A DNA stretch of 38,295 nt from Cyanobacteria bacterium REEB67 (GTDB lineage: Bacteria; Cyanobacteriota; Vampirovibrionia; Obscuribacterales; Obscuribacteraceae). This document shows positions 1 through 7,987 of this stretch, piece by piece (the first letter of the stretch is position 1; each line of letters starts with the position of its first letter). The stretch lies in NCBI GenBank assembly GCA_018971775.1, contig JAGXAB010000063.1:1-38295 (forward strand), given 5' to 3'. The notes beneath the pieces were generated by a model. It did not search any database, was not told the DNA's origin, and was given only the letters and a program-made list of their open reading frames with translations. The translations under genes and the position numbers were made by a program.

Positions 1-2
1 CT

Positions 3-341
3 CCAGAGTGGCTGCTTGAAGAAGAAAAGTTTGGCATCGAACAACAGATCAAGCAATTAGAAAAAGATGTGCAAGACTACAATGACTTGGCTGCTGGTAA
101 AAAAAAGTTACCATCGCCAACTTTAATCGTTGCACAAATTCCTGATTTGCTTGTTAGTTGCCGAATAGCAAAACACTGGACTCAAAAAGAGCTAGCAGAG
201 CGAGTGGGTATGCCCGAAAATCAAATTCAAAGATATGAATCTCAAAATTATGCATCTGTATCGCTCAATGTTATTAACAGGATCGCAACAGTATTGCAAA
301 ACGAAGATTCTGAAGAAAGGCACCCAGCCAGCGTCCAATAG
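3..341 (+). CDS. XRE-family helix-turn-helix protein, 5' truncated (HigA-like antitoxin or regulator)
   Basis: The reading frame is open from the first bases (first complete codon at position 3) to the TAA at 339-341, so the gene starts before the window; a GTG at 69 lies inside it and is unlikely to be the start. The N-terminal part is a charged helix rich in Glu, Gln and Lys. The C-terminal part is a Cro/CI-type HTH containing TQKELAERVGMPENQIQRYE followed by a YASVSLNVINRIATVL helix. This helix-plus-HTH layout is common in antitoxins of HigBA-type modules, whose toxin gene usually lies immediately upstream. Here that region is outside the window, so an antitoxin role is inference. The coding sequence is visibly more A-rich than its neighbours. 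A DNA-binding function is fairly sure. Confidence 0.85.
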   Translation, partial: PEWLLEEEKFGIEQQIKQLEKDVQDYNDLAAGKKKLPSPTLIVAQIPDLLVSCRIAKHWTQKELAERVGMPENQIQRYESQNYASVSLNVINRIATVLQNEDSEERHPASVQ

Positions 342-669
342 ACGACGAGCAACAGGCTTAACTGAAATGAATCATGCTCCTTAGCCTTACCCACGGTCGG
401 CACCCCGCACATCTGAGCTATATCCGGTAAAATGTTTCACGAGAACCTCTTTTTTTGTTGAATTATTTGTTGCGTAGTAACTTCAAATGATCCAATATTG
501 AATTCAGGTTCTCAACCTTTAGTATCGTATTTGATACCAGTCTTAAAACATCAGATGCTTAACATTTCGCCGGGCTTGAAAATGCCCACCAATTCAGCGT
601 TTTACCCGACCGTCTAATTATGGGACACGCACCTAGTAATGCGGACAAGATGGAGCACTCACTTAGTGC
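342..669. other. Intergenic region with inverted repeats, no gene seen
   Basis: No convincing gene. An 8-bp inverted repeat, GAGAACCT at 441-448 and AGGTTCTC at 506-513, encloses an AT-rich spacer. GTATC/GATAC (522-526 and 533-537) forms a small hairpin. AGCACT/AGTGCT (654-659 and 665-670) forms another at the 3' end of the next minus-strand gene, but it lacks a T-run. These could be operator or terminator elements; no function can be assigned. Confidence 0.4.
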
Positions 670-1230
670 TCAAACATTAGCCCTGGCCGGCGCCTTCTCC
701 AGCTCTTTTAGCAAATGATAGTTGGTGCGCAAAAGTAGAAGCTGCAGGCGGAAATCGGAAATTTGCTGCTGTCTTTCAAAAAGAGCCGGGTCGGACGGAT
801 AGAAATGCCAGGTGATGAAGCAACCGGTCCCGCGCTGTTTCACATCGACTTCCAGTTTGATTGAAATAAACTCTTCGCGCGAATCGGCCGAGCTGTTCGG
901 GACGAGACCGCCCTTGATTGCAGGCGTCGTGACATGACCGACGACGCGAATCGCTTTTTCGATCGGCTCGGGCACTTCGATCACTTTTAAGCTCCAGCGA
1001 GTGGCATAGGTGCCGTAGGCCAGAGCGCGCTGCACCGATTTTGAGCCTTCGATATAACTCTGCTTACTCAGAATCGCTGCCGGCGTGTGGTCGACCGGAC
1101 CGAGTTTAGGATGCGTCACCCAAGCTAAATATTGCAATTCGAAAAAGTTTTTCAACCTGGGCAAAATTACCAGGACGACGAAGGCCAGGCCAATGAGAAC
1201 GATAGCGATTTGAAAGGGGAAGTAATTCAT
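670..1230 (-). CDS. Membrane-anchored hypothetical protein downstream of response regulator
   Basis: A 186-residue protein of unknown family. Residues about 5-25 form one strong hydrophobic segment (FQIAIVLIGLAFVVLVILP), which suits an uncleaved N-terminal anchor. The rest is soluble and mixed alpha/beta, with a C-terminal helical stretch rich in Gln and Leu. The ATG at 1228-1230 lies 12 bases after the stop of the response regulator on the same strand, so the two are very probably co-transcribed. That position suggests an accessory or target of the signalling module, but nothing in the sequence shows this. The equivalent place beside the second regulator (31189) has no homologous gene. Confidence 0.7.
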   Translation of the reverse strand: MNYFPFQIAIVLIGLAFVVLVILPRLKNFFELQYLAWVTHPKLGPVDHTPAAILSKQSYIEGSKSVQRALAYGTYATRWSLKVIEVPEPIEKAIRVVGHVTTPAIKGGLVPNSSADSREEFISIKLEVDVKQRGTGCFITWHFYPSDPALFERQQQISDFRLQLLLLRTNYHLLKELEKAPARANV

Positions 1231-1242
1231 CGGCCGAAACTC

Positions 1243-1926
1243 TTAGCTTCTGGATTTGAGTCGATAGCCGACCCGGGGGATATTCTCAATGATAGACCGA
1301 GAATCGTCGCAGCCTTCGTCATCCAGCTTCTGACGAATGCGTTTGATTGAGGTCCGTACGGCGTTGGCACCAGTTTCGGCGTCAGTACTCCAGACCCTGG
1401 CCAGTAAATTATCAGAACTAAAGACCTCATCCGGATGACGCATCAAAAATTCGAGCAGAGCAAATTCTTTGGGCAACAAATGGACAGGGATATCACCTTT
1501 GGTAACGCGGTGCTTGCTGACATCAAGGGTGATATCACCCGAGACAAGCAACTGATTGGAGACAAGAGTGCCCCGTCGACGCAGCGCCCGCAGTCTCGAG
1601 GTCAGTTCGCGCATACTGAAGGGCTTGACGAGGTAATCATCGGCCCCGCCGTCGAGACCTTCCTCACGATCCGCCACCGAGGAGCGCCCTGTCAACATAA
1701 TGATCGGAGTTTTACCACCCTCACTGCGGAACTGCTTGCACAGGTCGATACCCGAAATCTTGGGCAGGCGCCAATCGAGTACTATAAGGTCGTAGCTGGC
1801 GTCACGCAACTTATCAAGTCCTGCCTGACCGTCAACAGCGACATCGACGACATATTCTGACGAGAGCCACTCGGCAACCATGGAAACCAGTTCGTTATCA
1901 TCTTCAATCAGCAATAATCTGGCCAT
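1243..1926 (-). CDS. OmpR/PhoB-family response regulator (module 1)
   Basis: A 227-residue two-domain regulator. The receiver domain occupies residues 1-115: the acidic pair is in LLIEDD, the phospho-accepting Asp is D51 in VLDWRLP, the conserved Thr lies in IIMLTGRS, and the Lys in DDYLVKPF. A PhoB-type winged-helix domain follows, with LLPKEFALLEFLMRHPDEVF and VRTSIKRIRQKLDD. The ATG at 1926 is preferred over an adjacent TTG. It is divergent from the histidine kinase at 2068, its likely partner, and shares a 141-base intergenic region with it. That kinase has no normal phospho-accepting His, so the regulator may be phosphorylated by another kinase, such as the paralogue at 32009. It closely resembles the regulator at 31189-31866 in length and motifs. 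Confidence 0.95.
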   Translation of the reverse strand: MARLLLIEDDNELVSMVAEWLSSEYVVDVAVDGQAGLDKLRDASYDLIVLDWRLPKISGIDLCKQFRSEGGKTPIIMLTGRSSVADREEGLDGGADDYLVKPFSMRELTSRLRALRRRGTLVSNQLLVSGDITLDVSKHRVTKGDIPVHLLPKEFALLEFLMRHPDEVFSSDNLLARVWSTDAETGANAVRTSIKRIRQKLDDEGCDDSRSIIENIPRVGYRLKSRS

Positions 1927-2067
1927 CAAATCTTTGAACTCTTTCTACTGAGAAATCGACCCGAGAAATCTACGACAATTAATCCAATTAATCCGCTAAT
2001 TTCAAACTTACCAGCAAATATATAACAATATCCTTTCCCTGGTAGCTATACCCCCAGATTACACTGA
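1927..2067. promoter_or_regulatory. Divergent promoter region with two sets of direct repeats
   Basis: This AT-rich space separates the divergent regulator and kinase genes and must hold both promoters. AATTAATCC occurs twice in immediate tandem (1977-1985 and 1986-1994). GAGAAATC occurs at 1950-1957 and 1963-1970, 13 bases apart. OmpR-family regulators typically bind short direct repeats, so autoregulation is a reasonable inference. The matching space of module 2 (31867-32008) does not show the same repeats. Confidence 0.4.
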
Positions 2068-3984
2068 ATGGCCCGCCTTAAAATCGCCCTCTCCAAACAA
2101 ATTACCACCCTGATCAGTGTCGCGGCCCTCGTCCAGCTTGGCATCGTCGGTGGTCTGGCTTATGTCCATATCGAGAGTGCGCGCATCGCACATAAGACCG
2201 ACCAGGCTATTCATACAGCCGATGCTATCAGCCGCCTCGTCGACAACCTCCACAGCATCGTCTCCGATACCGATGCCGCCAAGCTCCTGATCACGAGCGG
2301 CGTAATCAGTTTCGGAACACAGCCCGTGAAAATCTACGAACAATTTTCCCAGCTCAAATCTTTGCTCAAAGATAAGCCCCAGGAACTGACGGTTGTTACC
2401 ACCTCTGAACGCTCATCCCTGCAAGCAATGGCCATAATTCAGCAGCTCAAGGATATGCGGGACAATGGCGAAATATTCAATCGCCTGGAGCGGCGCCCCC
2501 TTGTCAGTCAGCTTTTGCAGCTCAGACAAAAAATCGTCTCCCCTGAGTTGCTGGCTCTGGCCGACGCCGAACGTAACATTGCCGAGCAGGGGCCGGTCCG
2601 CCAGGAAAAATTGCGTGAATGCAATCGCAATTTGTTGATCGGCGATGCCCTGGCTACAGTCGCCATGTTTTTGCTGATAGGCCTCTTCCTGCTGCGCAAT
2701 GTCGCTTACAGACTCAATCGCACCATCGAAAGCACCGAAAAATTACTCCTCGACGCCAACCATTTTATGCCCACCTCCCAGGCCGGGGACGAGGAAGACG
2801 GCGATGAAATCAGCCGCTTGAACAGTCGCCTGCAGCAGATGGGAAAAACAATCAATCAAATCGCCAGCAAACAGGTAGCGGCCGTCGACAATGCCAACGA
2901 TATGATCTGCTCGCTCACCGAGGAAGGTATAATCAGCGCTTCCAATAGTGCTGCCGGAAGGCTCATGGGCTGCCATCCTTCCGAGCTGATCGGCAAAAAT
3001 TTCCGAGCCATCGTACACCGCTCCGATGCCAGTGCGCTATCCACTCACTTGCAAAATACGCGCTCTAATGGCGGCCAGGCCAGCCAGAAAACGGTGGAAG
3101 TGCGCCTCGTCAACCGGGCCCGCCGCAGCGTTCCCGTGCTCTGGTCCACTCAATGGAATGGCGAGGATAATCAATATTTTGCCGTCGCCCACGACATCTC
3201 TCAACTGAAAGCGGCGCACCGCATGAAAGAAGAAGTACTGGCCATCATCGCCAGTGACCTGCACGGACCGATCGTCAATCTACAGGCCTTCCTCGATCTC
3301 CTTGAAGAAGGATCGATTGCCCGCGTCGAGGAGCGCGGCAAGAGGCATATCAACTCGGCCAGGCGACAGACAAATCAAATGCTGATGTTGATCAATGACA
3401 TGATCGATCTGGAAAAAGCCAAAAGTGGTCTGCTGCAAATGCAGGCGGAGACACTCAATCTGGACAAGGTGATCGACCAGGCGCAGGTGGTAATCGGACC
3501 TTTCGCCGAAGAAAAAAATATAGTGCTCGACTGCCGCAGGTCCGGTTTGAACGTCAAAGGCGAAGAGGACAAGCTCTTGCGCGTCCTCACCAATTTGCTC
3601 GGTAATGCCGTACAGCACTCGCCCTCCGACAACTCAGTACTCCTCGTGACCAGATGCGAGGGCGGCCAGGCGCAGGTGAGCATCAGCGACAAGGGGCAAG
3701 GCCTCTTACCGGAAAAAGTGCGCACTCTCTTCCAGGCTTTCAACCAAGCTGAAACGAGCACGGCTTTGAATGCCGTGGGAGCGCTATCAAATGCCAATCC
3801 CGGCTCGAGCTCGACCAATCTTGGCGGCGAGCCGACCGATGGCGCTCAGAGTGCGGCTAATGGATCGAGTCTGGCTCTGGCAATGTGCAAAGCCTTTGTC
3901 GAATTGCAAGGCGGCAAAATCAGCGCCGTCTCGAAACCGGGTGAGGGCACGACAATTACTTTTACAATACCGCTCAGCAGCTAG
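2068..3984 (+). CDS. Histidine-kinase-like membrane sensor lacking the phospho-accepting histidine (module 1)
   Basis: A 638-residue protein. Membrane helices lie at about residues 12-34 and 190-212, enclosing a helical extracytoplasmic sensor region. A HAMP-like linker, a PAS domain (about 270-380), a DHp region and an ATPase domain follow. The H-box reads ASDLHGPI where the family has SH(E/D)LRTPL, so Ser396 occupies the His position and a His (399) sits where Arg is usual. The N-box (NLLGNAVQHSP, about 508-520) and G1 box (DKGQG, from 541) look intact. The ATP lid is replaced by an Asn/Ser/Ala/Gly-rich stretch, and the G2 box is GSSLALAM (from 599) instead of GxGLGL. It probably does not autophosphorylate conventionally and may scaffold, inhibit or dephosphorylate. 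DivL of Caulobacter is a known kinase-like protein with an altered H-box. Confidence 0.9.
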   Translation: MARLKIALSKQITTLISVAALVQLGIVGGLAYVHIESARIAHKTDQAIHTADAISRLVDNLHSIVSDTDAAKLLITSGVISFGTQPVKIYEQFSQLKSLLKDKPQELTVVTTSERSSLQAMAIIQQLKDMRDNGEIFNRLERRPLVSQLLQLRQKIVSPELLALADAERNIAEQGPVRQEKLRECNRNLLIGDALATVAMFLLIGLFLLRNVAYRLNRTIESTEKLLLDANHFMPTSQAGDEEDGDEISRLNSRLQQMGKTINQIASKQVAAVDNANDMICSLTEEGIISASNSAAGRLMGCHPSELIGKNFRAIVHRSDASALSTHLQNTRSNGGQASQKTVEVRLVNRARRSVPVLWSTQWNGEDNQYFAVAHDISQLKAAHRMKEEVLAIIASDLHGPIVNLQAFLDLLEEGSIARVEERGKRHINSARRQTNQMLMLINDMIDLEKAKSGLLQMQAETLNLDKVIDQAQVVIGPFAEEKNIVLDCRRSGLNVKGEEDKLLRVLTNLLGNAVQHSPSDNSVLLVTRCEGGQAQVSISDKGQGLLPEKVRTLFQAFNQAETSTALNAVGALSNANPGSSSTNLGGEPTDGAQSAANGSSLALAMCKAFVELQGGKISAVSKPGEGTTITFTIPLSS

Positions 3985-4014
3985 TCCGAGCGGGATTAGC
4001 CGCAGCGATAGACC

Positions 4015-4482
4015 CTAGTGCTTGATTTTGCCCCAGAGTCCTTTGACGGCTTCGCCGGCTTGCTTGCCTTTTTCGACCGCCGCTTCCTTCACTTTTTCCT
4101 CTGCGGTCATGCCATCCTGACCTTCTTCTTTATCGGCGTCATAAGCGACACGCGAGCCATGATCCTTGACTTTGACCTGACCGAGCTTACCGTCAGATTC
4201 GTAAAATTCGACCCTGGGCAAGCCACTATCGGCGCCACCATCTTTTTCACGCTTAGCTTCATAGGCTTTGGCTGCAGCTAAAGCTTCCTGGCGCTCTTTG
4301 GGGTCAGTGATGTTGGCCAGCTCATCGTGAAAGGCATGCGGGTGTTTTTTATCGAGAGCAGCATTGATCAGGCGCTCGCCTTCGATTTCTATCTTGGCGT
4401 CGTGACGAGCTTGTTCGGGCGTAATCGAGGGGACTGAGTGTTGGGCGGCTTCTTTATGACTGACTTCTGCATGTTGAAACAT
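4015..4482 (-). CDS. Hydrophilic hypothetical protein, highly charged
   Basis: A 155-residue protein that I do not recognise. It is strongly charged, with no signal peptide or membrane segment. It has a His-rich N-terminal third, a helical middle (NITDPKERQEALAAAKAYEA), a short beta-like section around PRVEFYESDGKLGQVKVKDH, and a Lys/Glu/Ala-rich C-terminal helix ending WGKIKH. The start is placed at the ATG at 4480-4482 because GAGGA lies about 8 bases upstream; an upstream TTG gives a six-residue longer form. It is convergent with the sensor gene, with only 30 bases between stops. The low-complexity helical tail recalls stress- or envelope-associated small proteins, but no function can be claimed. 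Confidence 0.75.
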   Translation of the reverse strand: MFQHAEVSHKEAAQHSVPSITPEQARHDAKIEIEGERLINAALDKKHPHAFHDELANITDPKERQEALAAAKAYEAKREKDGGADSGLPRVEFYESDGKLGQVKVKDHGSRVAYDADKEEGQDGMTAEEKVKEAAVEKGKQAGEAVKGLWGKIKH

Positions 4483-4742
4483 TGGTATGTCCTCGATCAA
4501 AGTGAGTGGTGCGAATTTGCATCTCTAAAACTGCGGGAGCAATTTACAAATCGCGGCTAATGCAAGAACAATACAGCCGCCCCTTCAGTCTGTTGTTTCG
4601 GATTTGTTAAAGGGTCAGCGGCGCTCACGCCGGTATAGAAGGATCGCCAGAAGCGGTTGAGCGACTGCCACTCAATAGCCAAGCGTTAACAAGTCGGAAA
4701 CATCAAGCGGATGGACAGCAATTAGATTGGAGGTCCGACGCT

Positions 4743-6314
4743 ATGCCCCGCCGCAGGTCCTCCACAATGAACGTATTGATCAATATAGACCCTAAAAAAG
4801 CGCAACCTATTTATAGACAGATTGTCGAAGAGATGATCGACGCTATCAAAGAAGGCTATCTCAAACGGGGCGAAAAGCTGCCATCCACCAGAGATCTTGG
4901 CAAAACACTGGGAATATCGCGCTTTACGGTGATGCGCAGCTATGAGGATCTGGTCAGCGCCGGCTACGTCAAAATAGTCACCGGCAGTGGTGCCTATATC
5001 TGCTACGAAAGTGACAGGCAATCATCTTATGAACCGCCCGCTAAAACAAACCGGCCAGCGACGAGATTCGCCACACAATCAACCAGGGCGGCTCTTTTCG
5101 AAGCGATGGCTCAGGACACGAGCAGTCAGAGCCAGCTCAATTACGGCCTACCCTCCGCCGCCCTCCTGCCAGTCAGTCGCTGGAAAGAAGTGCTCTACAG
5201 CACCACGCGAGAAGTACAAACATACCCGACCAGCCAAGCCTTCGCCGACAATTTACAGCATCCCTTCGGCTCGCCGGAATTGCGCCGCACCCTGGCCGAT
5301 TATCTCAGCCGCGCCAGACGAGTGCGCGCCGACGCCGAACGCCTCATAGTTTTTACAAGCTGGCAGAGTGCGTTTGACTTTGCTCTACGCCTGGTCTGCG
5401 AGCCGGGAGATAACTGTGCACTTGAAAGTCCAGCTCAACCATTTCTCTACCGCCGCTTGCTTGCCGATGGCGCCACCGTGCATCCGGTCTCGGTCGATGA
5501 CAATGGCATGTCAGCGCATCAGCTCAGAGCTATAGACGCAGACCTGAAGCTGATTTGTATCAGTCCATCCCGCAACGAACCGACCGGACTGACGATGAGC
5601 AATGCCCGCCGCCAGGAAATTTTGAACGTCGCAGATAAAAACAATGCCTACATCATCGAAAGCGATCGCGACCATGAGTATCGCTACGGTCAAAAAGCGG
5701 TACCCTCAATGCAAGGTATGGATACAGGCGACCGCGTCCTTTATCTCGGCACAGTCGCCGACGTAATGGCGCCCCTGTGCCGGTTAGCTTATCTCATCGT
5801 GCCCGAGCACCTGGTCGGTGTCGCGCTGCAAATAAAGTCTTTGATTGATCCTGGCTACGCCCCGGTCGACCAGATCGCCCTGACAAAATTTATCCAGGAG
5901 GGACATTTCGAAAGACACATCAAACGCTCGGCGGAGATCTATGCCGAAAGACGCGCCGCGCTCATACATTCGCTAACCACACAATTTGGCGCGATGGTCC
6001 AAATAATCAGTGCGGGGGGCGGGACAAATATCGTCTTGCGCTTCCATCGTAGCATCAGCGTGGAGATGTTGACAAAAGCAGCCAGCAGACACGATATCGC
6101 CATGATCAATGCGGGCAGCTATTATCCGGTCGATACTCATAGCGATCAGTTTTTATTTGCCTTCGGCCATCTTGAAGTGGAAACGATAAAAACGAGCGTG
6201 CAGCTTCTGGCGCAGGAAGTGAGCGAGATGACGACACAAGCGACTAACCTTTCACAAAATCTCCTGCCGAGCGGTATGGCTACAGTGGCGCCCCATGGAC
6301 AGCTGACGTTCTGA
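4743..6314 (+). CDS. MocR/PdxR-type GntR regulator with altered PLP site
   Basis: A 523-residue fusion of an N-terminal GntR winged helix and a class I aminotransferase-like fold. The DNA-binding part (residues about 15-85) carries QPIYRQIVEEMIDAIKEGYL, LPSTRDLGKTLGISRFTV and YEDLVSAGYV. The aminotransferase part has SPSRNEPTGLTM and ESDRDHEYRY. Canonical MocR proteins have GTFSK at the PLP lysine; here it reads GTVAD, so Asp340 replaces Lys. The EDDYD motif reads ESDRD, so Arg309 replaces the Tyr that contacts PLP. A Schiff base with PLP therefore seems impossible. GGAGG ends 9 bases before the ATG at 4743. It stands alone in its orientation; the target genes are not evident. Family assignment is secure, the altered ligand response is inference. 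Confidence 0.93.
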   Translation: MPRRRSSTMNVLINIDPKKAQPIYRQIVEEMIDAIKEGYLKRGEKLPSTRDLGKTLGISRFTVMRSYEDLVSAGYVKIVTGSGAYICYESDRQSSYEPPAKTNRPATRFATQSTRAALFEAMAQDTSSQSQLNYGLPSAALLPVSRWKEVLYSTTREVQTYPTSQAFADNLQHPFGSPELRRTLADYLSRARRVRADAERLIVFTSWQSAFDFALRLVCEPGDNCALESPAQPFLYRRLLADGATVHPVSVDDNGMSAHQLRAIDADLKLICISPSRNEPTGLTMSNARRQEILNVADKNNAYIIESDRDHEYRYGQKAVPSMQGMDTGDRVLYLGTVADVMAPLCRLAYLIVPEHLVGVALQIKSLIDPGYAPVDQIALTKFIQEGHFERHIKRSAEIYAERRAALIHSLTTQFGAMVQIISAGGGTNIVLRFHRSISVEMLTKAASRHDIAMINAGSYYPVDTHSDQFLFAFGHLEVETIKTSVQLLAQEVSEMTTQATNLSQNLLPSGMATVAPHGQLTF

Positions 6315-6491
6315 GTCGGCAGCTGGCTTGCCGTTGCCTCCCTGAAACCAAGAAAGTGCATAACACTGTTTCAAAAATGGTACGAAAAACTTGACTATAG
6401 CCATCGCGATAATTGACGCGGCTAAATACGACCTGATCCACCTTTTTAAAAAGACGAGCAAAATCGAGTTTTTATCTGCAACAATTGCAGC

Positions 6492-7478
6492 ATGGAGAGA
6501 TTCAAGCGCGTCTACCTCGCACCTATATCCAATGGCTTGGGCGATTTAATTTGTTCGTTGCCTGTGCTTCAGAGCCTGATCGCAAGCGGCCGAGAAACAT
6601 ACCTGGTGCGACGCTCGACGGCGCAGCAGGGATTTGACGAGCGAATCGATGGATTGGCCGGCAGCATCGATGAAAATGAACTGGAACAGATCAGCGCCGG
6701 TGCCTCCGTACAAGTGATCAATTTGCGCGATCACCCTCTGCAAACCGACCATATCTGGGGTTCTCCTGAATTTCTGCAAAAATATCCGCAGCTCTACATC
6801 GACGAAATCATCAGAAGAATAGCCGCCGATAAAGGTGTGGATATCGACGGGCTGAGCTGCAGACCATTGCTGTCTAAAAAGGTCCAGGCTTTGACCGGCA
6901 AAATCGCTTTCATCCCTGGTTCTCGCGGCCTGCAAAAATGCTGGCCGGCCAGTCACTGGCTCACTCTCGCTCAATTGCTCCGAGAACGCCGGGGATTCGA
7001 GTGCCGCGTCATCGGCGAACCGGATCAAAGTCCGATCGTCAAAGAATTGCTGGCGGCCGGATTGATCTGGCACCCGACACCGACGATCGGCGAAGCCCTT
7101 GACGCCCTCAGCTCAGTCCGCGCCGTTGTCGGCGTAGACACTGGCGCCATGCATATGGCCGTGCAGCAGTTGGTGCCGACCGTCGCACTTTTTCGCTATA
7201 ACGCCCTTTTCGCCAGACAGAAGGCATATGTGCGCTCCCTGCTCGCTCCGACCTGCGACCGCGCCTGTCTGGCGCTCGAATTTGCCAGCGTCGGCAATAA
7301 AATCGTCAGCTATAAAACCAGTGATATTCAGGCTAAATCAGAGGCCGAAAAAACCTCCGAATTTTACTGGGAAACCTGGAAATGTCAGATGCCGCCAGCG
7401 CAACATTGCATGACCGGAATTTCCGCCGAAGCCGTGTATGAGAACCTGCTGCAACTTTCTAGTACAGCCGCAACCTAG
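6492..7478 (+). CDS. Glycosyltransferase family 9-like protein (heptosyltransferase fold)
   Basis: A 328-residue GT-B type protein. The N-terminal half opens with GLGDLICSLPVLQSLIASG, matching the GDxxxxxPxxxxLk signature of family 9. The C-terminal half contains IAFIPGSRG with KCWPASHW, then VVGVDTGAMHMAVQQLVPTV, matching the donor-binding DTGxMHxAxxxxxP motif. The length equals that of bacterial heptosyltransferases. In cell-envelope pathways these enzymes transfer ADP-heptose or related sugars to LPS core or glycoprotein acceptors on the cytoplasmic face of the inner membrane. No other envelope-sugar gene is adjacent, so donor and acceptor are unknown. The start at 6492 has no clear Shine-Dalgarno sequence, as with other genes of its composition class here. 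Confidence 0.82.
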   Translation: MERFKRVYLAPISNGLGDLICSLPVLQSLIASGRETYLVRRSTAQQGFDERIDGLAGSIDENELEQISAGASVQVINLRDHPLQTDHIWGSPEFLQKYPQLYIDEIIRRIAADKGVDIDGLSCRPLLSKKVQALTGKIAFIPGSRGLQKCWPASHWLTLAQLLRERRGFECRVIGEPDQSPIVKELLAAGLIWHPTPTIGEALDALSSVRAVVGVDTGAMHMAVQQLVPTVALFRYNALFARQKAYVRSLLAPTCDRACLALEFASVGNKIVSYKTSDIQAKSEAEKTSEFYWETWKCQMPPAQHCMTGISAEAVYENLLQLSSTAAT

Positions 7479-7620
7479 CGCTAGATGAACAAGCTCTAAG
7501 ATTAGCGCGAGATGAGCGAGCACTAATTATCGCGGAAAACCCTAATGACTTAGCCATTTGATCTTCCCATCTGGTCGACGGCGAAGCGAAATCGGTTCGC
7601 CCCCGATGCGCTAAAACGCC

Positions 7621-7729
7621 CCACAAAGGCACTGGTCCAATCCTAGCCAGACGGTGCCCATTTGGGCCTGGACAGTCATTTGTGGCATTTTCAGGGCATC
7701 AGCATGCCCCCAATATTTGCCTTGGGGCA
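7621..7729 (+). promoter_or_regulatory. Structured, switch-like leader candidate
   Basis: The 509-base gap 7479-7987 has no credible gene but holds nested pairing. CCACAAA (7621-7627) pairs with TTTGTGG (7679-7685), enclosing GTCCA/TGGAC (7635-7639 with 7669-7673) and the hairpin GCCC-ATTT-GGGC (7656-7667). Immediately downstream, GGGCAT/ATGCCC (7694-7699 with 7704-7709) competes with TGCCCC/GGGGCA (7705-7710 with 7724-7729). The two cannot form together, which is the layout of a switch. It lies about 260 bases before the membrane gene at 7988. No known riboswitch consensus was recognised. An additional small hairpin, GGCGAA/TTCGCC, lies at 7580-7601. Confidence 0.4.
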
Positions 7730-7987
7730 CTCAAGCTTGTTAGCAAAAGATATCCATTTCTCCTTCCTTTCCAAAAAGAACAAACAAGAACCTCTCATCC
7801 ATATCCAGCGCGCATAAAAGCCTCTTACCGGCAAGCAACTCTGTTGCAGCGCAATGACACGGATGTGAGTTCTTGCTGTTCTCAATGGTTTTGCAGGCGA
7901 TATGGCGCGCACTGCGACCCTCAATCGACGCTGTGATAGCGCTCGACAAGGTCGGCAGCCTTTCTCAAACCGACAAAAGGAATGCTC

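Noticed and set aside
3280..3818. Minus-strand frames within the histidine-kinase-like gene
   Set aside because: They are shadows; the plus strand encodes recognisable N and G1 boxes across the same bases.
7682..7936. Small plus-strand frame upstream of the membrane cassette
   Set aside because: It overlaps the structured leader, has no ribosome-binding site and has Cys/His/Ser-rich random-like composition.
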